Source: Rhizobiaceae bacterium
Lineage (GTDB): Bacteria; Pseudomonadota; Alphaproteobacteria; Rhizobiales; Rhizobiaceae
NCBI GenBank assembly: GCA_004299545.1
Contig: SCRB01000301.1
Span: 1 to 9,653, forward strand
Direction: 5' to 3'
DNA: 9,653 bases
In this document: positions 7,715 through 9,653 of the stretch, in pieces
How the letters are laid out: each line of letters starts with the position of its first letter
How positions within the stretch are numbered: the first letter of the stretch is position 1
Position numbers and translations under genes: made by a program
The notes under the pieces: generated by a model
What the model was told of the DNA's origin: nothing
Seen by the model: only the letters and a program-made list of their open reading frames with translations
The model's database searches: none

Positions 7715-7984
7715 TTTCCGCTTGAATATTCGGCGTGTTGAGGTCAAGGCTCTTCGAGCTGTCCGCTCGTTGGGTTCGATGTCTTTCGGGAGGTCTCGCT
7801 TCTCTCCGCGATTGGCATATGGCCTGCCCAGCATGGGATCAGAAGAACAAGCGGTTCAATCTGAGAGGCTTCCTGACAGCGATGATGCGGCCCGTACTAC
7901 GGAAATCACGAACTCACTTCATCCGCAGTCCCGCCAAGGACATCTATCCCCCGGCAGCTAAACTTTTCCTTTCGTTACCAGATC
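7715..7984. other. Unassigned stretch between the LysR stub and the IS66 remnant
   Basis: About 270 bases have no gene I can recognise in any frame. A plus-strand frame open from 7735 gives RLFELSARWVRCLS near 7747-7788, faintly like the LysR sequence around RLFERSARG, but nothing before or after supports it. The same frame then reads LRDWHMACPAWDQKNKRF, which I cannot place. No terminal inverted repeat or target-site duplication marks an insertion. It is probably debris left by the events that truncated LysR and IS66. Confidence 0.5.
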
Positions 7985-8136
7985 ATGCGCCTGGTGTCGC
8001 TCGTCGACGAACAGGCCAAACTCTCGCGCCAGGCGCCCGCCGCACAGGGATCGACTACACGCTCAAGCGCTGTCCAGGCTTCGACCGCTTCCTCGACGAT
8101 GGGCGCATCTGCCTCACGACGGATGATGTTGAGAAG
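7985..8136 (+). pseudogene. IS66-family transposase, C-terminal remnant with a frameshift
   Basis: One frame gives VSLVDEQAKLSRQAPAA up to about 8045. After a one-base loss near 8045-8049 the next frame gives IDYTLKRCPGFDRFLDDGRI followed by CLTTDDVEK. Intact IS66 transposases read KLSRHAPVAKAIDYMLKRW, then RFLDDGRICLTNNAAER. The conserved acidic residues around DDGRICL are recognisable, but NNAAER is altered to TDDVEK, and everything before and after is missing. No IS66 ends or accessory TnpB gene are found. It is a dead fragment. Confidence 0.75.
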
Positions 8137-8169
8137 CCTCAATCGTCATCCTCGCCGACCCACAATCAC

Positions 8170-9010
<841 letters not shown>

Positions 9011-9051
9011 CACCCGCGGCAGTCGCTCTCCCATTGATATGCATGGCGACT

Positions 9052-9653
9052 TCAGTCGGCGGCCGTCGCAGGTTTGAAAACGATGGTCACCTTCGTCCCC
9101 TTACTCTCGCTCGAGGTGACGTTAAACTCCGCCCTTGTGTTCTCGGTCAGTGAGCGCGCGATCAGCGCTCCGAGTTTGCCCTGCTTTGGCCATGTCTCGC
9201 CTTCCGGCAGGCCGATACCGTCATCAGCGACCACGACGCGACACCCATCGCCGTCAACAATGCTGAGCAGCGTAATCGTGCCCCTATCGCGACCATGGAA
9301 GGCATGTTTGAGCGCATTGGTTAGCAGTTCGTTTACCACAAGCCCGGTGGGCATAGCGACGTTGATTGAGACTGGATAGGTGTCGACCTTTATATTGAGG
9401 CGTATGCCCTCGACCGCGTGAGAATTCATGACGGCTGACGCGATCTGGCTGAGATATACTCCGAGATCGATTTCGTCCTTCTGCTCATCTGTCGATAGCG
9501 TCTGGTATAGAATGGCAAGTGCGTCGACTCGACCTGCTAGCCTTTCGAAACGTTTCTGGTCTGGCTGGGCCGCATGGCGTATTTCCATACGGATTAATGC
9601 AGTAATCATCTGCAAGTTATTCTTCACACGGTGCTGCGCGAGCTGCAGCACCG
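9052..9653 (-). CDS. Sensor histidine kinase, HisKA_2/HWE-like (C-terminal part, enters from right edge)
   Basis: The last ~200 residues of a histidine kinase are seen, ending at the TGA at 9054-9052. The frame is open to the window edge, so the true start lies outside; the GTG at 9651 falls inside the dimerisation helix and is not a start. The phospho-acceptor box is QLAQHRVKNNLQMI, with His seven residues after that GTG. This HRVKNNLQ form is diagnostic of the HisKA_2 class common in alphaproteobacteria. The ATPase domain follows, with the N-box NELLTNALKHAF, a G1 box VADDGIGLPEG, and SKGTKVTIVFKP near the end. Sensor domains cannot be seen. In this order such kinases often act in general stress or light responses, but nothing here shows the signal. 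It converges with the IS110 remnant, 41 bp away, and its C-terminus looks complete. Confidence 0.88.
   Translation of the reverse strand, partial: VLQLAQHRVKNNLQMITALIRMEIRHAAQPDQKRFERLAGRVDALAILYQTLSTDEQKDEIDLGVYLSQIASAVMNSHAVEGIRLNIKVDTYPVSINVAMPTGLVVNELLTNALKHAFHGRDRGTITLLSIVDGDGCRVVVADDGIGLPEGETWPKQGKLGALIARSLTENTRAEFNVTSSESKGTKVTIVFKPATAAD

Noticed and set aside
9649..9651. GTG at the right edge as the start of the histidine kinase
   Set aside because: It lies only six residues before the phospho-acceptor His, inside the dimerisation helix. The gene simply continues past the edge.

Overview
The window looks like an accessory or plasmid-like stretch of a GC-rich alphaproteobacterium, most likely of the Rhizobiales. 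The evidence is a perfect GTTC-N7-GTTC LexA box, an ImuA gene of the imuA-imuB-dnaE2 type, a HisKA_2-type histidine kinase, IS66 and IS110 remnants, and the codon and GC character. No rRNA, tRNA or CRISPR array was seen.

Region 1 (1-3329) is an SOS and DNA-repair module in decay. An apparently intact imuA start runs off the left edge on the minus strand, under a LexA box that covers its -10 region. Divergent from it is a UvrD/PcrA-type helicase that carries every helicase motif but is split by a 10-bp tandem duplication. A GTG-started SRAP (YedK/HMCES-like) gene follows and keeps only its first ~70 codons. It is joined at a few shared bases to the 3' half of a DNA polymerase IV (dinB) gene, which has one -1 frameshift and one CGA-to-TGA nonsense change.

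Region 2 (3247-7714) is an inorganic-carbon uptake locus on the minus strand: dabB (NuoL/MrpA-like membrane subunit), then dabA (DUF2309, carbonic-anhydrase-like zinc subunit) 25 bp downstream, then an unrecognised 73-codon gene. Both dab genes are full length and keep their key residues. Divergent from dabB, only the first 16 residues of a LysR-type regulator survive. A LysR-style dyad sits at its start codon, so the dab promoter may have lost its local regulator.

Region 3 (7712-9010) is a graveyard: about 270 bp I cannot assign, an IS66 transposase C-terminal remnant, and an IS110 transposase remnant lacking its N-terminus and broken twice. Region 4 (9052-9653) is the C-terminal half of a histidine kinase that enters from the right edge.

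As read here, the genes likely to be functional are imuA, dabB, dabA, possibly the small gene, and the kinase. The dab pair stands intact between two blocks of broken repair and mobile genes.
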